DNA of 64,000 bases from positions 1 to 64,000 of the forward strand of contig NZ_QGGI01000012.1 of the NCBI RefSeq assembly GCF_003148465.1. Reading direction: 5' to 3'. The notes beneath the pieces were generated by a model that did no database searches, was not told the origin of the DNA, and worked only from the letters and a program-made list of their open reading frames with translations. The translations under genes and the position numbers were made by a program. The stretch's first letter is position 1; each line of letters opens with the position of its first letter. This document shows, one piece after another, positions 34,550 to 44,380 of this stretch. This DNA comes from Oceanotoga teriensis (GTDB lineage Bacteria > Thermotogota > Thermotogae > Petrotogales > Petrotogaceae).

Positions 34550-35092
34550 TTGTTAACCAGAAAAGAGAAAACTTTATTAGTAAACGAATTTGTAGATGCA
34601 TTCAAGAATTCTTCAATAGTAGTTTTTACAGATTTCACAGGTATGCCTGTTTCTCATACTGATGATATGAGAATGCAACTTTTTAAGGAATATGAAAGTG
34701 AAGCTGTATATAAAGTAATGAGAAATTCATTGTTAAAAACAGCTATCAAAGAAGCTGGATTAAACTTAGAAGATTATGAAGAATTTCTTGAAGGTTCAAC
34801 AGGTGTTTTTTATGTAAAATCAGGAGATCCTATAGTGGGATTAAAAGTATTAACTGAATTTGCAAAAAAACATGATGGAAAACCATCTATAAAAGGTGGA
34901 GTTCTTGAAGGACAAATATTTGATGCTAATAAAGCAGAAGAGTTATCAAAACTTCCATCAAAACAAGAACTTATCGGTATGTTTGTACGTGGCTTGAACG
35001 CCCCTATAAATGGAGTAGTTAATGTTCTTGCTGGAACAATTAGAAATTTATCAAACGTTTTAAATGCAATTAAAGATCAAAAATCAGAATAA
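34550..35092 (+). CDS. rplJ: 50S ribosomal protein L10
   Basis: L10 is the scaffold for L7/L12 dimers on the ribosomal stalk, 180 residues. It shows the conserved TRKEKTLLVNEFVDAF, VVFTDFTGMPV, and a helical C terminus that binds L12. An in-frame ATG upstream lies within the attenuator hairpin, so I reject it. AAGGAGGTG is seven bases before the TTG at 34550, which gives the normal length. Expression should be controlled by the preceding leader RNA. Confidence 0.95.
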   Translation: MLTRKEKTLLVNEFVDAFKNSSIVVFTDFTGMPVSHTDDMRMQLFKEYESEAVYKVMRNSLLKTAIKEAGLNLEDYEEFLEGSTGVFYVKSGDPIVGLKVLTEFAKKHDGKPSIKGGVLEGQIFDANKAEELSKLPSKQELIGMFVRGLNAPINGVVNVLAGTIRNLSNVLNAIKDQKSE

Positions 35093-35111
35093 TATTACGG
35101 AGGTGTTCTAA

Positions 35112-35495
35112 ATGACAAAAGAAGAACTCATTCAGGCAATAAAGGAAATGACAGTAGCTGACTTAGCAGATTTAGTAAAAGCTTTAGAAGATGAATTCGG
35201 AGTATCAGCAGCAGCACCAGTTATGGCAGCTATGCCAGGAGCAGTTGCAGGTGGAGCAGCAGCAGAAGAAGAAAAAACAGAATTTGATGTTGTATTAAAA
35301 AGCTTCGGTGCTAAAAAAATAGGTGTTATAAAAGTTGTTAGAGAAGTTACAGGTCTTGGATTAAAAGAAGCAAAAGACTTAGTTGAAAAAGCAGGAACTC
35401 CAGATGCTAAAGTTAAAGAAGGCGCAGCAAAAGCTGAAGCTGAAGAACTTAAGAAAAAATTAGAAGAAGCTGGAGCAGAAGTAGAACTTAAATAA
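35112..35495 (+). CDS. rplL: 50S ribosomal protein L7/L12
   Basis: Multi-copy stalk protein that recruits translation factors, 127 residues. The N-terminal dimerisation helix, an Ala-rich hinge ([17 protein letters not shown]) and the C-terminal factor-binding domain with [25 protein letters not shown] are all standard. GGAGGTG stands before the ATG. A hairpin about 55 bases after the stop lies between it and rpoB. Confidence 0.97.
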   Translation: MTKEELIQAIKEMTVADLADLVKALEDEFGVSAAAPVMAAMPGAVAGGAAAEEEKTEFDVVLKSFGAKKIGVIKVVREVTGLGLKEAKDLVEKAGTPDAKVKEGAAKAEAEELKKKLEEAGAEVELK

Positions 35496-35551
35496 TTTGA
35501 AGTAATTGAATTATTTTCTTAATAAAAAATTTATAAAATGATGATACAATT

Positions 35552-35592
35552 GAATCCGCATTGGGCCATAAGGTCTGATGCGGTTTCATTTT
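35552..35592 (+). terminator. Attenuator-like hairpin between rplL and rpoB
   Basis: GAATCCGCAT (35552-35561) pairs with ATGCGGTTTC (35578-35587), one mismatch, with a smaller inner stem GGCC/GGTC. The following TTTTGC tract is weak. It resembles the partial terminator that sets the rplL to rpoB ratio in other bacteria. Confidence 0.7.
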
Positions 35593-35656
35593 GCTTAAAA
35601 ATAGAAAAAAATTGTAACATTTTAATATAAATATTCCAAAAGCCGAGGTGATTCCA

Positions 35657-38600
35657 GTGAACACCCGCACTTTAAAAGTGGGAAAAAGAGAAAGAGATTT
35701 CTTTGGAAATGTACATGAAAATTTTGAAATGTACGATGATTTGATAAAAATTCAAAAGTCTTCATTCAAAGATTTTCTTGAAAAAAGACTACAAGAAACA
35801 ATAAGAAAGTTTATGCCGCTTAGAGTTCCAATAAAAACTACAGCTAAAAAGAACAAAGAAATCCTACTTGATTTTGTTAATGTGAAATACGAGGATCCTT
35901 TAATGACTGAAGAAGAATGTAAGTCAAAAAACCTTACCTACTCTGGAAGAGCGTTTCTTACCGTTCAGATAACCGATACATCAACAGGTGAAACTATAGA
36001 AAAAGAAGATGTTTTTTTATGTAATATTCCTTATATGACTGATAGAGGAGTATTTATTATTAATGGTGCAGAAAGAGTAGTAGTAAATCAATTAGTTAGA
36101 TCTCCAGGGATTTACTTTGTTAAAGAAGAAGAAAAAGATTCTAATAAAGAAATGTTTTTAGCACATTTTTTACCTGTAAAAGGTGCTTGGCTTGAAATAA
36201 TATTCAATCCAAACTTAGGTAAAGAGGTTCTTCAAATAAGAATCGATAGGAAAAGAAAATTTAATTTTTTCTTGTTTTTGAAAGCTTTAGGTTATGAAAA
36301 TGATCTTGATATACTCGATCTTTTTCCTGTAAATATAGATCTTGAAGATGAGTTTGATGTTGAAACATATAATGATTCAACCGTACTTTCTGATATGCAT
36401 TTTCAAGAACTAGAGGAAATGGAACCTTCTAAAACCACTGTAAGAGGAATGAAACTTTCAGAAGCAAAAGAATTATTATTTAAGTATGATGTGAAAAGTA
36501 TTAAAGTATCTCATAGAGTTGCACAGCTAACTCTTGATAAAATGAAGAAAAGGTATGAAAAAGAAGGTCCTTTAACATCTCTTGAAGCTTATAAAGAAAT
36601 GTTTATAAAGCTTAAACCTACTGAAATACCTCGTGGACAAAAAGCAAAAGAAGAAATCGAGGAAATGTATTTTAGAGAAGATAAGTTTGATTTTTCAGAT
36701 ATAGGAAGGCAAAAAGTTCAAGTTTCTTTAAAAGATGTATATTTTAAATATCTTAAAGAAGTTAAGGGAAAAGAATTAACAGAAGATGAATTGAATAATT
36801 TAGAATATCCAGTAGAATCAATGGCTATAGAACATTTGGATATAATTCTTTCAGCAAGACATCTTTTAGACCTTGAGGAAAACCCTGAAGCACTGGATAC
36901 CAGGGATCATCTTGGAAATAAAAGAGTTAGATCTGTTGGAGAACTTATGCAAATTGAGTTTGAAAAAGCGTATTCTAAAATGATTCAACATATACCAGAA
37001 AAGATAGCTATGTCACAATCTTTAAATAAAATAAATCCACAGTCTCTTATAAATTCAAGAGCTATTATGACATCTTTTCATCAATTTTTTGCTACTTCAC
37101 AATTATCACAGTTTATGGATCAAATAAATCCTTTATCAGAATTAACTCATAAGAGAAGACTTTCCGCGATAGGTCCTGGTGGATTAAAAAGAGAACATGC
37201 AAAATTTGAAGTTCGTGATGTCCATCATTCACATTATGGGAGAATGTGTCCTATTGAAACGCCAGAAGGTGCAAATATAGGACTTATAACTTCGCTTGCT
37301 ATTCTTGCAAGAACGGATGAATATGGATTTTTGAAAGCTCCTTATTTTAGAGTTAAAAATGGAAAGATTTTTAATAAAGATATAGTGTATTTGTCAGCTG
37401 ATGAAGAAGAAACTCATAAAATAGCCCCTGCATCTGTTGAGAGAGATGAAGATAATAATATAGTATCAGAATATGTTGAAATAAGGTATCTTGGAAAGGT
37501 TACTTTATTTCCTAAAGAAGAAGTTGAATTTATAGCTGTTACACCTAAACAAATTGCATCAGTTTCTGCATCTTTGATTCCATTCTTAGAACATGATGAT
37601 GCCAATAGAGCTCTCATGGGATCCAATATGCAAAGGCAAGCAGTTCCTTTACTTTATACAGATGCTCCATATGTAGGTACTGGAGTTGAGTGGTTGGCGG
37701 CAAGAGATTCTGGATATGTTATACTTGCAAAACATAGGGGTGTTGTTACTTATGTTGATGGAAGAAAAATTGTTATTACCAGAATAGATGAAGAAGGAAA
37801 TTATATAAAAGATAGAAATTCAAATTATATTAAAGATGAATATAAAATATTAAAATATGTAAGATCTAATCAAGATATGTGTATAAACCAAAGACCTATA
37901 GTTGACATGGGAGAAATAGTTGAAAAGAATGCTCCTCTTGCTGATGGCCCTTCTACAGAAATGGGTGAATTGGCATTAGGTAAAAATATTTTAGTAGCTT
38001 TTGTTCCATGGGAAGGTTATAATTTTGAAGATGCTATAGTTGTTTCAGAAGAATTATTGGAAAAAGATTCATTTACTTCTGTGCATATAGAAGTTTATGA
38101 AACTAAATCAATGGATACACAATTGGGACCTGAAGAAATTACAGCAGATATTCCAAATGTGAAAAAAGAACTTTTAAGAAATCTTGATGAAGAAGGTATA
38201 GTAAGAGTTGGTTCTTATGTATCTTCTGGAGATATACTTGTTGGTAAGGTTACACCACGTGGAGAATCAGAAACATCACCAGAAGAAAAACTTATTAAAT
38301 CTGTTTTCGGTGATAGAGGAAGAGATGTAAAAGATTCTTCATTGACATTACCTCATGGTATAGAAGGTAGAGTAATAGATGTGCAAGTTTTCGATAGAAA
38401 GGATATTCCTAACCTCGAAATAGGTGTGAATAAATATGTTAAAGTTTATATAGCTACCAAAAAAACATTACAAGCTGGGGATAAATTGGCTGGAAGACAT
38501 GGTAATAAGGGTGTTGTTTCTACAATACTACATAAAGAAGATATGCCATTTTTACCAGATGGTAGACCTATACAAATGATGTTATCTCCTTTGGGAGTTC

Positions 38601-39220
38601 CTTCACGTATGAATATAGGACAGGTTCTAGAATTACATCTTGGTTGGTTGGCAGAGTTATCAGGAAAATACTTTGCAACGCCTATTTTCGATGGAGCAAC
38701 TGAAGAACAGATAACAACAGAGTTACATAGAGTTAGAAAAGAAAAACAACTTGATCTTGGTGAAACAGATGATAATATAACCGCAAAAATAGTATTGAGA
38801 GATGGAAGAAATGGAGAACCATTTGATTATCCGATAGATATTGGATTTATGTATATGATCAGATTATCTCATATAGCTAAAGATAAAATTCATGCAAGAG
38901 CTACTGGTCCATACTCTTTAATTCACCAACAACCATTGGGTGGTAAAGCTCATCTTGGTGGACAGAGATTTGGAGAAATGGAAGTTTGGGCTCTTGAAGC
39001 TTATGGAGCAGCTCATACATTAACTGAAATGTTGACTTATAAATCGGATGATATTAGAGGTAGAAATGAAGTTTATAAAGCAATATTAAAAGGTGAAAAT
39101 CTACCAGAACCAGGAATTCCTGAAAGTTTTAAAGTATTAGTAAAAGAATTACAGGGTTTATTATTAGATATTAAGTTGTTTGATGAAGAAGGTAAAGAAT
39201 TAGACGTAGATAAATTATAA
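35657..39220 (+). CDS. rpoB: DNA-directed RNA polymerase subunit beta
   Basis: The beta subunit forms half of the RNA polymerase active-site cleft, 1187 residues. Landmarks: GAERVVVNQLVRSPG; the rifampicin region around SQLSQFMDQINPLSELTHKRRLSA; GYNFEDAIVVSE; the lysine-bearing DKLAGRHGNKGVV; and the C-terminal GGQRFGEMEVWALEAYGAA. The rifampicin pocket keeps the residues of sensitive enzymes (Gln, Asp, His and Ser positions), so sensitivity is expected. GTG at 35657 is preferred to GTG at 35648 because GAGGTG, which contains the latter, lies six bases before it. Confidence 0.97.
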   Translation: MNTRTLKVGKRERDFFGNVHENFEMYDDLIKIQKSSFKDFLEKRLQETIRKFMPLRVPIKTTAKKNKEILLDFVNVKYEDPLMTEEECKSKNLTYSGRAFLTVQITDTSTGETIEKEDVFLCNIPYMTDRGVFIINGAERVVVNQLVRSPGIYFVKEEEKDSNKEMFLAHFLPVKGAWLEIIFNPNLGKEVLQIRIDRKRKFNFFLFLKALGYENDLDILDLFPVNIDLEDEFDVETYNDSTVLSDMHFQELEEMEPSKTTVRGMKLSEAKELLFKYDVKSIKVSHRVAQLTLDKMKKRYEKEGPLTSLEAYKEMFIKLKPTEIPRGQKAKEEIEEMYFREDKFDFSDIGRQKVQVSLKDVYFKYLKEVKGKELTEDELNNLEYPVESMAIEHLDIILSARHLLDLEENPEALDTRDHLGNKRVRSVGELMQIEFEKAYSKMIQHIPEKIAMSQSLNKINPQSLINSRAIMTSFHQFFATSQLSQFMDQINPLSELTHKRRLSAIGPGGLKREHAKFEVRDVHHSHYGRMCPIETPEGANIGLITSLAILARTDEYGFLKAPYFRVKNGKIFNKDIVYLSADEEETHKIAPASVERDEDNNIVSEYVEIRYLGKVTLFPKEEVEFIAVTPKQIASVSASLIPFLEHDDANRALMGSNMQRQAVPLLYTDAPYVGTGVEWLAARDSGYVILAKHRGVVTYVDGRKIVITRIDEEGNYIKDRNSNYIKDEYKILKYVRSNQDMCINQRPIVDMGEIVEKNAPLADGPSTEMGELALGKNILVAFVPWEGYNFEDAIVVSEELLEKDSFTSVHIEVYETKSMDTQLGPEEITADIPNVKKELLRNLDEEGIVRVGSYVSSGDILVGKVTPRGESETSPEEKLIKSVFGDRGRDVKDSSLTLPHGIEGRVIDVQVFDRKDIPNLEIGVNKYVKVYIATKKTLQAGDKLAGRHGNKGVVSTILHKEDMPFLPDGRPIQMMLSPLGVPSRMNIGQVLELHLGWLAELSGKYFATPIFDGATEEQITTELHRVRKEKQLDLGETDDNITAKIVLRDGRNGEPFDYPIDIGFMYMIRLSHIAKDKIHARATGPYSLIHQQPLGGKAHLGGQRFGEMEVWALEAYGAAHTLTEMLTYKSDDIRGRNEVYKAILKGENLPEPGIPESFKVLVKELQGLLLDIKLFDEEGKELDVDKL

Positions 39221-39269
39221 TTGCTAAAAAAGTTGTCATAGGAATAAAACTATGACAACTTTTCGGCAA
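39221..39269 (+). terminator. Long perfect hairpin between rpoB and rpoC
   Basis: AAAAGTTGTCATAG and CTATGACAACTTTT form a perfect 14-pair stem around GAATAAAA, with outer TTGC/GGCAA pairs. It is followed by CGGC rather than a T-run, so it is more likely an RNA-processing or stability site, or a weak attenuator, than a full terminator. Confidence 0.7.
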
Positions 39270-39314
39270 TAAATAATCTTGATATAAATAAACCCTCAAG
39301 GAGGGAGAAAATTA

Positions 39315-42300
39315 ATGGCGAAAGTTTCTTCTTTTCAGAGAAAGATATCAAAAATAAAGGTTGGACTTGCATCACCGAATACAATTTTAGAATGGTCAAA
39401 TGGGGAAGTAAAGAAACCTGAAACTCTTAATCATAGAACAAGTAAACCAGAAAAAGATGGTTTATTTTGTGAAAAGATTTTTGGCCCTACAAAAGATTAT
39501 GAATGTGCTTGTGGAAAATACAAAGGTAAAAAATATGAAGGTACAGTATGTGAAAGATGTGGGGTAAGAATAGAATCAAAAGAATCAAGAAGAAGAAAGA
39601 TGGGACATATAGAACTTGCAACACCAGTTTCTCATATATGGTATTTGAAATCTTCACCTTCAATACTTTCTATAATATTGGGAAATACAGTTAAAGATTT
39701 AGAAAATATAATATATTATGGTTCTAAAAGAGTTATAGAAAGAGCATATTTAACTCTTTCAAATGAAAGTCAAGAAAAAGATTTGGATTATTATCCAGGA
39801 GAAATTCTTTATCAAAGAGAATATGAAATATATTCTCAATATGTTGACATAGCTGTTGAACCAGCTGTAAAAGTTTCTCGTGTTAAAGGTATGCCTACTT
39901 CTCAGATATCAGGTAAAGTGAGTATAACGAGTGAGATGACCCATACTGAAAGAGAATTGACTTGGATAACAATAGAATCAGAAGATGGTCAAAAAATGAA
40001 GTATCCTGTTTTTGAAGGAGCTTCTATAATGGTTGAAGATGAACAAGAAATAGAGGAAGGAACTCCTCTTGCAGATAGGTTTTTGTTTGAAGAAGATTTC
40101 CTAACTCATCATGAATATACTATATTTTCAGAATATTATCCTGGCCAAATAGAAATAGACAGAGAAATCGAAAGAGATACACCTATAGTTGTTATAACCG
40201 ATATCGATAAAAGATTTTCTAAAAGAATAGGTAAAAGAACAGGTGATATCTTATTAGAAGATGAAGCCAGAGCTTATGAAGAAGTAATGAGAATTTTAAA
40301 TTCTAAAATTAAATATGAAAGAGAACAACTCATTGGATTGAAAATATCAGAAAATATAACTGTTTCAGATAGAATTGTTGAAAAAGGTACTTTGATGAAT
40401 GAAGATCTACTTCAAGAATTTTTAGAATTTGGAATTAAGGACATAAAAGCTAATAGTGAAGATGGAGCTGAACAGATATATCAGATAAATAAATATGAAT
40501 TATTTAAAGCTAATTATGGTGCTGAATCTATAAAAGAATTACTTGAAAAAATAGATCTTGAAAGATTGAGAGCAAAATTAGAGTCAGATATAGAAAAATT
40601 AGATAAAAGAAGTCAAAAAGCTTTAAAATTATTAAAAAGATTAAAATTAGTCAAAGATTTTATAAAATCTAATAATAGACCTGAATGGATGATAGTTAAT
40701 ACTCTTCCTGTAGTTCCACCAGATTTGAGACCTTTAATACAGATCGATGGAGGAAGATTTGCTGCTACTGATTTGAATGATTTATATAGGAAAGTTATAA
40801 ATAGAAATAATAGGCTTAAAAAACTTATGGATATGGAAGCACCTGAAATAATAATTAGAAATGAAAAAAGAATACTTCAACAAGCTGTTGATTCTCTTAT
40901 TTATAATGGAAGAATAGGTAAGCCTATGACAGATAGAAGTAAAAGACCGTTAAGATCTTTAACAGATCTTTTAAAGGGTAAAAAAGGTAGATTTAGAAGA
41001 AATCTTTTAGGAAAACGTGTTGATTATTCTGGAAGAGCTGTTATAGCTGTTGGTCCAGATTTAAAGATACATGAATGTGGATTACCTAAGAAGATGGCTT
41101 TAGAATTATTTAAACCATTTGTACTTGCAGAATTACTCAAAGATTCTAATGTTGCGAGTAAAAATGCCAGAAAATTGAAAAAAACAATAATTGAAAAAGA
41201 AATGCCTCAAGCTTGGGAAATACTTGAAGAAGTTATCAAAGGACATCCTGTTATGTTAAATAGAGCTCCTACACTTCATAGAATTTCTATTCAAGCATTT
41301 ATTCCGAGACTTATTGAAGGTAATGCTATAAGATTACATCCATTAGTTTGTCCACCATTTAATGCTGATTTTGATGGTGACCAGATGGCTGTTCATGTAC
41401 CTCTTTCTGCCGTTGCACAAGCTGAAGCAAAATTTTTAATGTTATCCAGATATAATATAATTTCTCCGGCTAATGGAAGACCTATTTCTATGCCTGGTAA
41501 AGATGTTATAGCAGGTTCTTTCTACTTAACTATGCATGAAAATAAAGAATTTGATAATCTAAAATTACCAAAATCATATCAAGAATCTTTAAAAGATGGA
41601 TATATAAAAAATATATTTGCTGATGAAATGGAAGCAACCTATGTTCATGATTATGATAAAATAATAAATTCTGGAGTTCATTTCAATGATGGAAATTTTG
41701 AATGGGTTAGACCTGTATTTACATTGCATAAAACAATTGGTTTTAGAAATGATAAAAATAAGATTATAAAATCTACAATAGGTAAAATAATTTTCAATCA
41801 AGTCGTTCCAGAAAAATTGAAAGATTATTCAGCTAAGATGGATAAGAAAGGATTAAAAAATCTTATTTTTAAGACATTTAAAATGTATGGTATAGATAGA
41901 ACTGCAGACTTATTGGATGATATAAAATCTTTTGGATTCCATTATGCAACAATTTCTGGATTGACAATATCGATAAAAGATGTTTTAGTATCTCCAAAAA
42001 GACAACAAATAATAACAAATTCAGAAAATAAAGTACTTAAAATAGAAGAATTATATGAAGAAGGATATTTGACAGATAATGAAAGATATATAGAAGTTGT
42101 AAAAGTTTGGGAAAAAACAACTGCTGATGTTACAAAAGTTACTGCTGAAGAGTATAGAAAACATACATTTAATCCAATTTGGATGATGGTTGACTCTGGA
42201 GCCAGAGGTAATATAGACCAGTTAAAACAGTTGGCTGGTATGAGAGGTCTTATGGCTGATCCAGCTGGTAAAATTATAGAAGTCCCTATAAAATCCAACT

Positions 42301-44249
42301 TTAAAATGGGTCTTTCAGAGCTCGAATTCTTTACATCTACACATGGTTCAAGAAAAGGTTCGGCAGATACTGCTTTAAGAACTTCTACAGCGGGATACTT
42401 AACAAGAAGACTTGTAGATGTTGCACAATCCATTACAATAAATGAAACTGATTGTGGAACTACAAGAGGTATAATAGCCGAAGAATTGTGGTCAGATAAC
42501 TCTAAAATAGAAAAATTGTCTGATTTCTTATTTGGTAGAGTTCTTGCAAAGAATGTTTTAGATCCAGAAAGTGATGAAGTTATAGTTAATCCAAATAATG
42601 GTAAAGAATATGTTAGAGATGTTATGCTTGATGAAGATGATTCATTGTTCTTGTCAGAATATAAAGATGAAATAAAAGTTTTTGAAGAAAAACAATTAAA
42701 ACTTGAAGATTTCAACAGTAATCAACATTTGATATCTTTAAATGATTATAAAATAGAAGATAAAATTATAATAGAAAAGAATGAAGTTATAACTAAGGAA
42801 GCTATTGAAGAATTAAAATTACATAATATAACAAATATAAGAGTTAAAGATTATAAAGCAGTCAATTTTGTTCATGTTGGTGAAGATATAAATGTAAATG
42901 ATGAAAATGGAAAAGAAATTACATTGTTGAAATACCAAGAAAAGATTGATGAAAAAACAGCATCTATTTTAGAAAGACATAATATAGAAAAAGTTTTGGT
43001 TAGACCACTTATTTATATAAGGTCACCTTTAACTTGTGAATCAGAATCTGGATTATGTGCAAAATGTTATGGAATGGATCTTGCAAGTCATAAACATGTT
43101 AATATAGGTGAATCTGTTGGAGTTATAGCGGCTCAATCCATTGGTGAACCTGGAACACAGCTTACAATGAGAACTTTCCATACAGGTGGTATTGCAACTG
43201 CTTCTGATATTACACAGGGATTGCCAAGAGCAGAAGAATTGTTTGAAGCAAGAAAGAAGCTCAAGGGACCTGAAGGTATATTCTCAACTGTTAAGGGTAC
43301 AGTAAGGTCTATAACAAGAGATGAATCAGATAAGAGAAGTAAAAAACTCAAATTTATAGTAGAAGATACAGAACATGAATTACATACATTTGATGCCGAT
43401 TATAGAACAAAACCAGTGGTTGCAGAAGGAGATAGAGTACTTGAAGGTGAAAGACTTACTTCTGGAAATATAAAACCAAGAAAAGTTCTATCAGATCTAG
43501 GCGTTGAAGCTGTTTCAACATATCTTTTGAAAGAAATAAAGAAAATATATGCTGAACAGGGTGTTGATATTCATGATAAACATTTTGAAATTATAATAAG
43601 ACAGATGTTAAATAAAGTAGAAATTACTGATGGTGGAGATACAGACTATATGCCAGGAGATCTTTTACCTTTTAATAGATCGAGAAAGATAAATGAATCT
43701 ATTTTAAAAGAAAATTCAAGAATAGATGATAATAGAAAAGAAGTAATAGGTAAAAGATTGGCTAGAAAAGTTATAATTCCTTCAGAGAATGAGGAAGAAG
43801 ATAAAATATTCTCTAAATATGATGAAATAACAGAAAATATGTTGAAAGAAATAATAGAAGCAAAAATAAAAGAAATAGAAGTTTATGAAGATTATGAAGA
43901 AGTTTTAAATGATGAAGAAGAAATAGAAATAATAGGAACACAAAAAACATATTTAGTAAATCCTAAATCTACCATACAATCTGAGAGAAAACTTCTCAGA
44001 ATAACCAAAGCTTCCCTAGAAAGAGAAGGATGGTTATCAGCAGCTTCATTCCAACAAACTGTACAAATATTAACTGAGGCTGCAATTGAAGGCAAAGATG
44101 ATTTCTTAAAAGGTCTTAAAGAAAATGTAATTGTTGGACAACCAATTCCAGCAGGTACGGGATTAAAAGTTTATTCTGATTTAGAGTATGAAACACAAGA
44201 TAATAAACTTAATGAAGATATTCAAGACATAGAAACTAAAATATCTTAA
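39315..44249 (+). CDS. rpoC: DNA-directed RNA polymerase subunit beta'
   Basis: The catalytic subunit of RNA polymerase, 1644 residues. The N-terminal zinc site (CACGKYKG, CERCG), the Mg-binding NADFDGDQM, the bridge-helix region, the second zinc site (CESESGLCAKC) and the C-terminal GQPIPAGTG are all present. Residues of about 150-390 are a large insertion relative to E. coli, like that known in Thermus and Thermotoga beta'. Another less conserved stretch precedes the second zinc site (YKIEDKIIIEKNEVIT). ATG follows GGAGGGAG. A strong terminator ends the operon. Confidence 0.97.
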   Translation: MAKVSSFQRKISKIKVGLASPNTILEWSNGEVKKPETLNHRTSKPEKDGLFCEKIFGPTKDYECACGKYKGKKYEGTVCERCGVRIESKESRRRKMGHIELATPVSHIWYLKSSPSILSIILGNTVKDLENIIYYGSKRVIERAYLTLSNESQEKDLDYYPGEILYQREYEIYSQYVDIAVEPAVKVSRVKGMPTSQISGKVSITSEMTHTERELTWITIESEDGQKMKYPVFEGASIMVEDEQEIEEGTPLADRFLFEEDFLTHHEYTIFSEYYPGQIEIDREIERDTPIVVITDIDKRFSKRIGKRTGDILLEDEARAYEEVMRILNSKIKYEREQLIGLKISENITVSDRIVEKGTLMNEDLLQEFLEFGIKDIKANSEDGAEQIYQINKYELFKANYGAESIKELLEKIDLERLRAKLESDIEKLDKRSQKALKLLKRLKLVKDFIKSNNRPEWMIVNTLPVVPPDLRPLIQIDGGRFAATDLNDLYRKVINRNNRLKKLMDMEAPEIIIRNEKRILQQAVDSLIYNGRIGKPMTDRSKRPLRSLTDLLKGKKGRFRRNLLGKRVDYSGRAVIAVGPDLKIHECGLPKKMALELFKPFVLAELLKDSNVASKNARKLKKTIIEKEMPQAWEILEEVIKGHPVMLNRAPTLHRISIQAFIPRLIEGNAIRLHPLVCPPFNADFDGDQMAVHVPLSAVAQAEAKFLMLSRYNIISPANGRPISMPGKDVIAGSFYLTMHENKEFDNLKLPKSYQESLKDGYIKNIFADEMEATYVHDYDKIINSGVHFNDGNFEWVRPVFTLHKTIGFRNDKNKIIKSTIGKIIFNQVVPEKLKDYSAKMDKKGLKNLIFKTFKMYGIDRTADLLDDIKSFGFHYATISGLTISIKDVLVSPKRQQIITNSENKVLKIEELYEEGYLTDNERYIEVVKVWEKTTADVTKVTAEEYRKHTFNPIWMMVDSGARGNIDQLKQLAGMRGLMADPAGKIIEVPIKSNFKMGLSELEFFTSTHGSRKGSADTALRTSTAGYLTRRLVDVAQSITINETDCGTTRGIIAEELWSDNSKIEKLSDFLFGRVLAKNVLDPESDEVIVNPNNGKEYVRDVMLDEDDSLFLSEYKDEIKVFEEKQLKLEDFNSNQHLISLNDYKIEDKIIIEKNEVITKEAIEELKLHNITNIRVKDYKAVNFVHVGEDINVNDENGKEITLLKYQEKIDEKTASILERHNIEKVLVRPLIYIRSPLTCESESGLCAKCYGMDLASHKHVNIGESVGVIAAQSIGEPGTQLTMRTFHTGGIATASDITQGLPRAEELFEARKKLKGPEGIFSTVKGTVRSITRDESDKRSKKLKFIVEDTEHELHTFDADYRTKPVVAEGDRVLEGERLTSGNIKPRKVLSDLGVEAVSTYLLKEIKKIYAEQGVDIHDKHFEIIIRQMLNKVEITDGGDTDYMPGDLLPFNRSRKINESILKENSRIDDNRKEVIGKRLARKVIIPSENEEEDKIFSKYDEITENMLKEIIEAKIKEIEVYEDYEEVLNDEEEIEIIGTQKTYLVNPKSTIQSERKLLRITKASLEREGWLSAASFQQTVQILTEAAIEGKDDFLKGLKENVIVGQPIPAGTGLKVYSDLEYETQDNKLNEDIQDIETKIS

Positions 44250-44274
44250 TTTAAATACATATAAAGTTATAATA

Positions 44275-44317
44275 AAATGCATGATTTCTTAAAACTTAGA
44301 AATCATGCATTTTTTAT
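44275..44317 (+). terminator. Intrinsic terminator of the rpoBC operon
   Basis: AAATGCATGATTTCT and AGAAATCATGCATTT form a perfect 15-pair stem around TAAAACTT, followed by TTTTT. Confidence 0.92.
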
Positions 44318-44346
44318 TTGTAAATTTTTATACTCTATTGTATAAT
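44318..44346 (+). promoter_or_regulatory. Promoter of mtnA
   Basis: TTGTAA at 44318-44323 and TATAAT at 44341-44346 have 17-base spacing, immediately after the rpoC terminator and 35 bases before the start codon. Confidence 0.8.
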
Positions 44347-44380
44347 TTTAATATATCTATAATGAAAGGAATGAATATAA

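Noticed and set aside
41942-42715. Antisense frame of 257 codons within rpoC
   Set aside because: It lies fully opposite conserved RpoC sequence, is Ser-rich and shows no family features; it is a shadow of the codon pattern.
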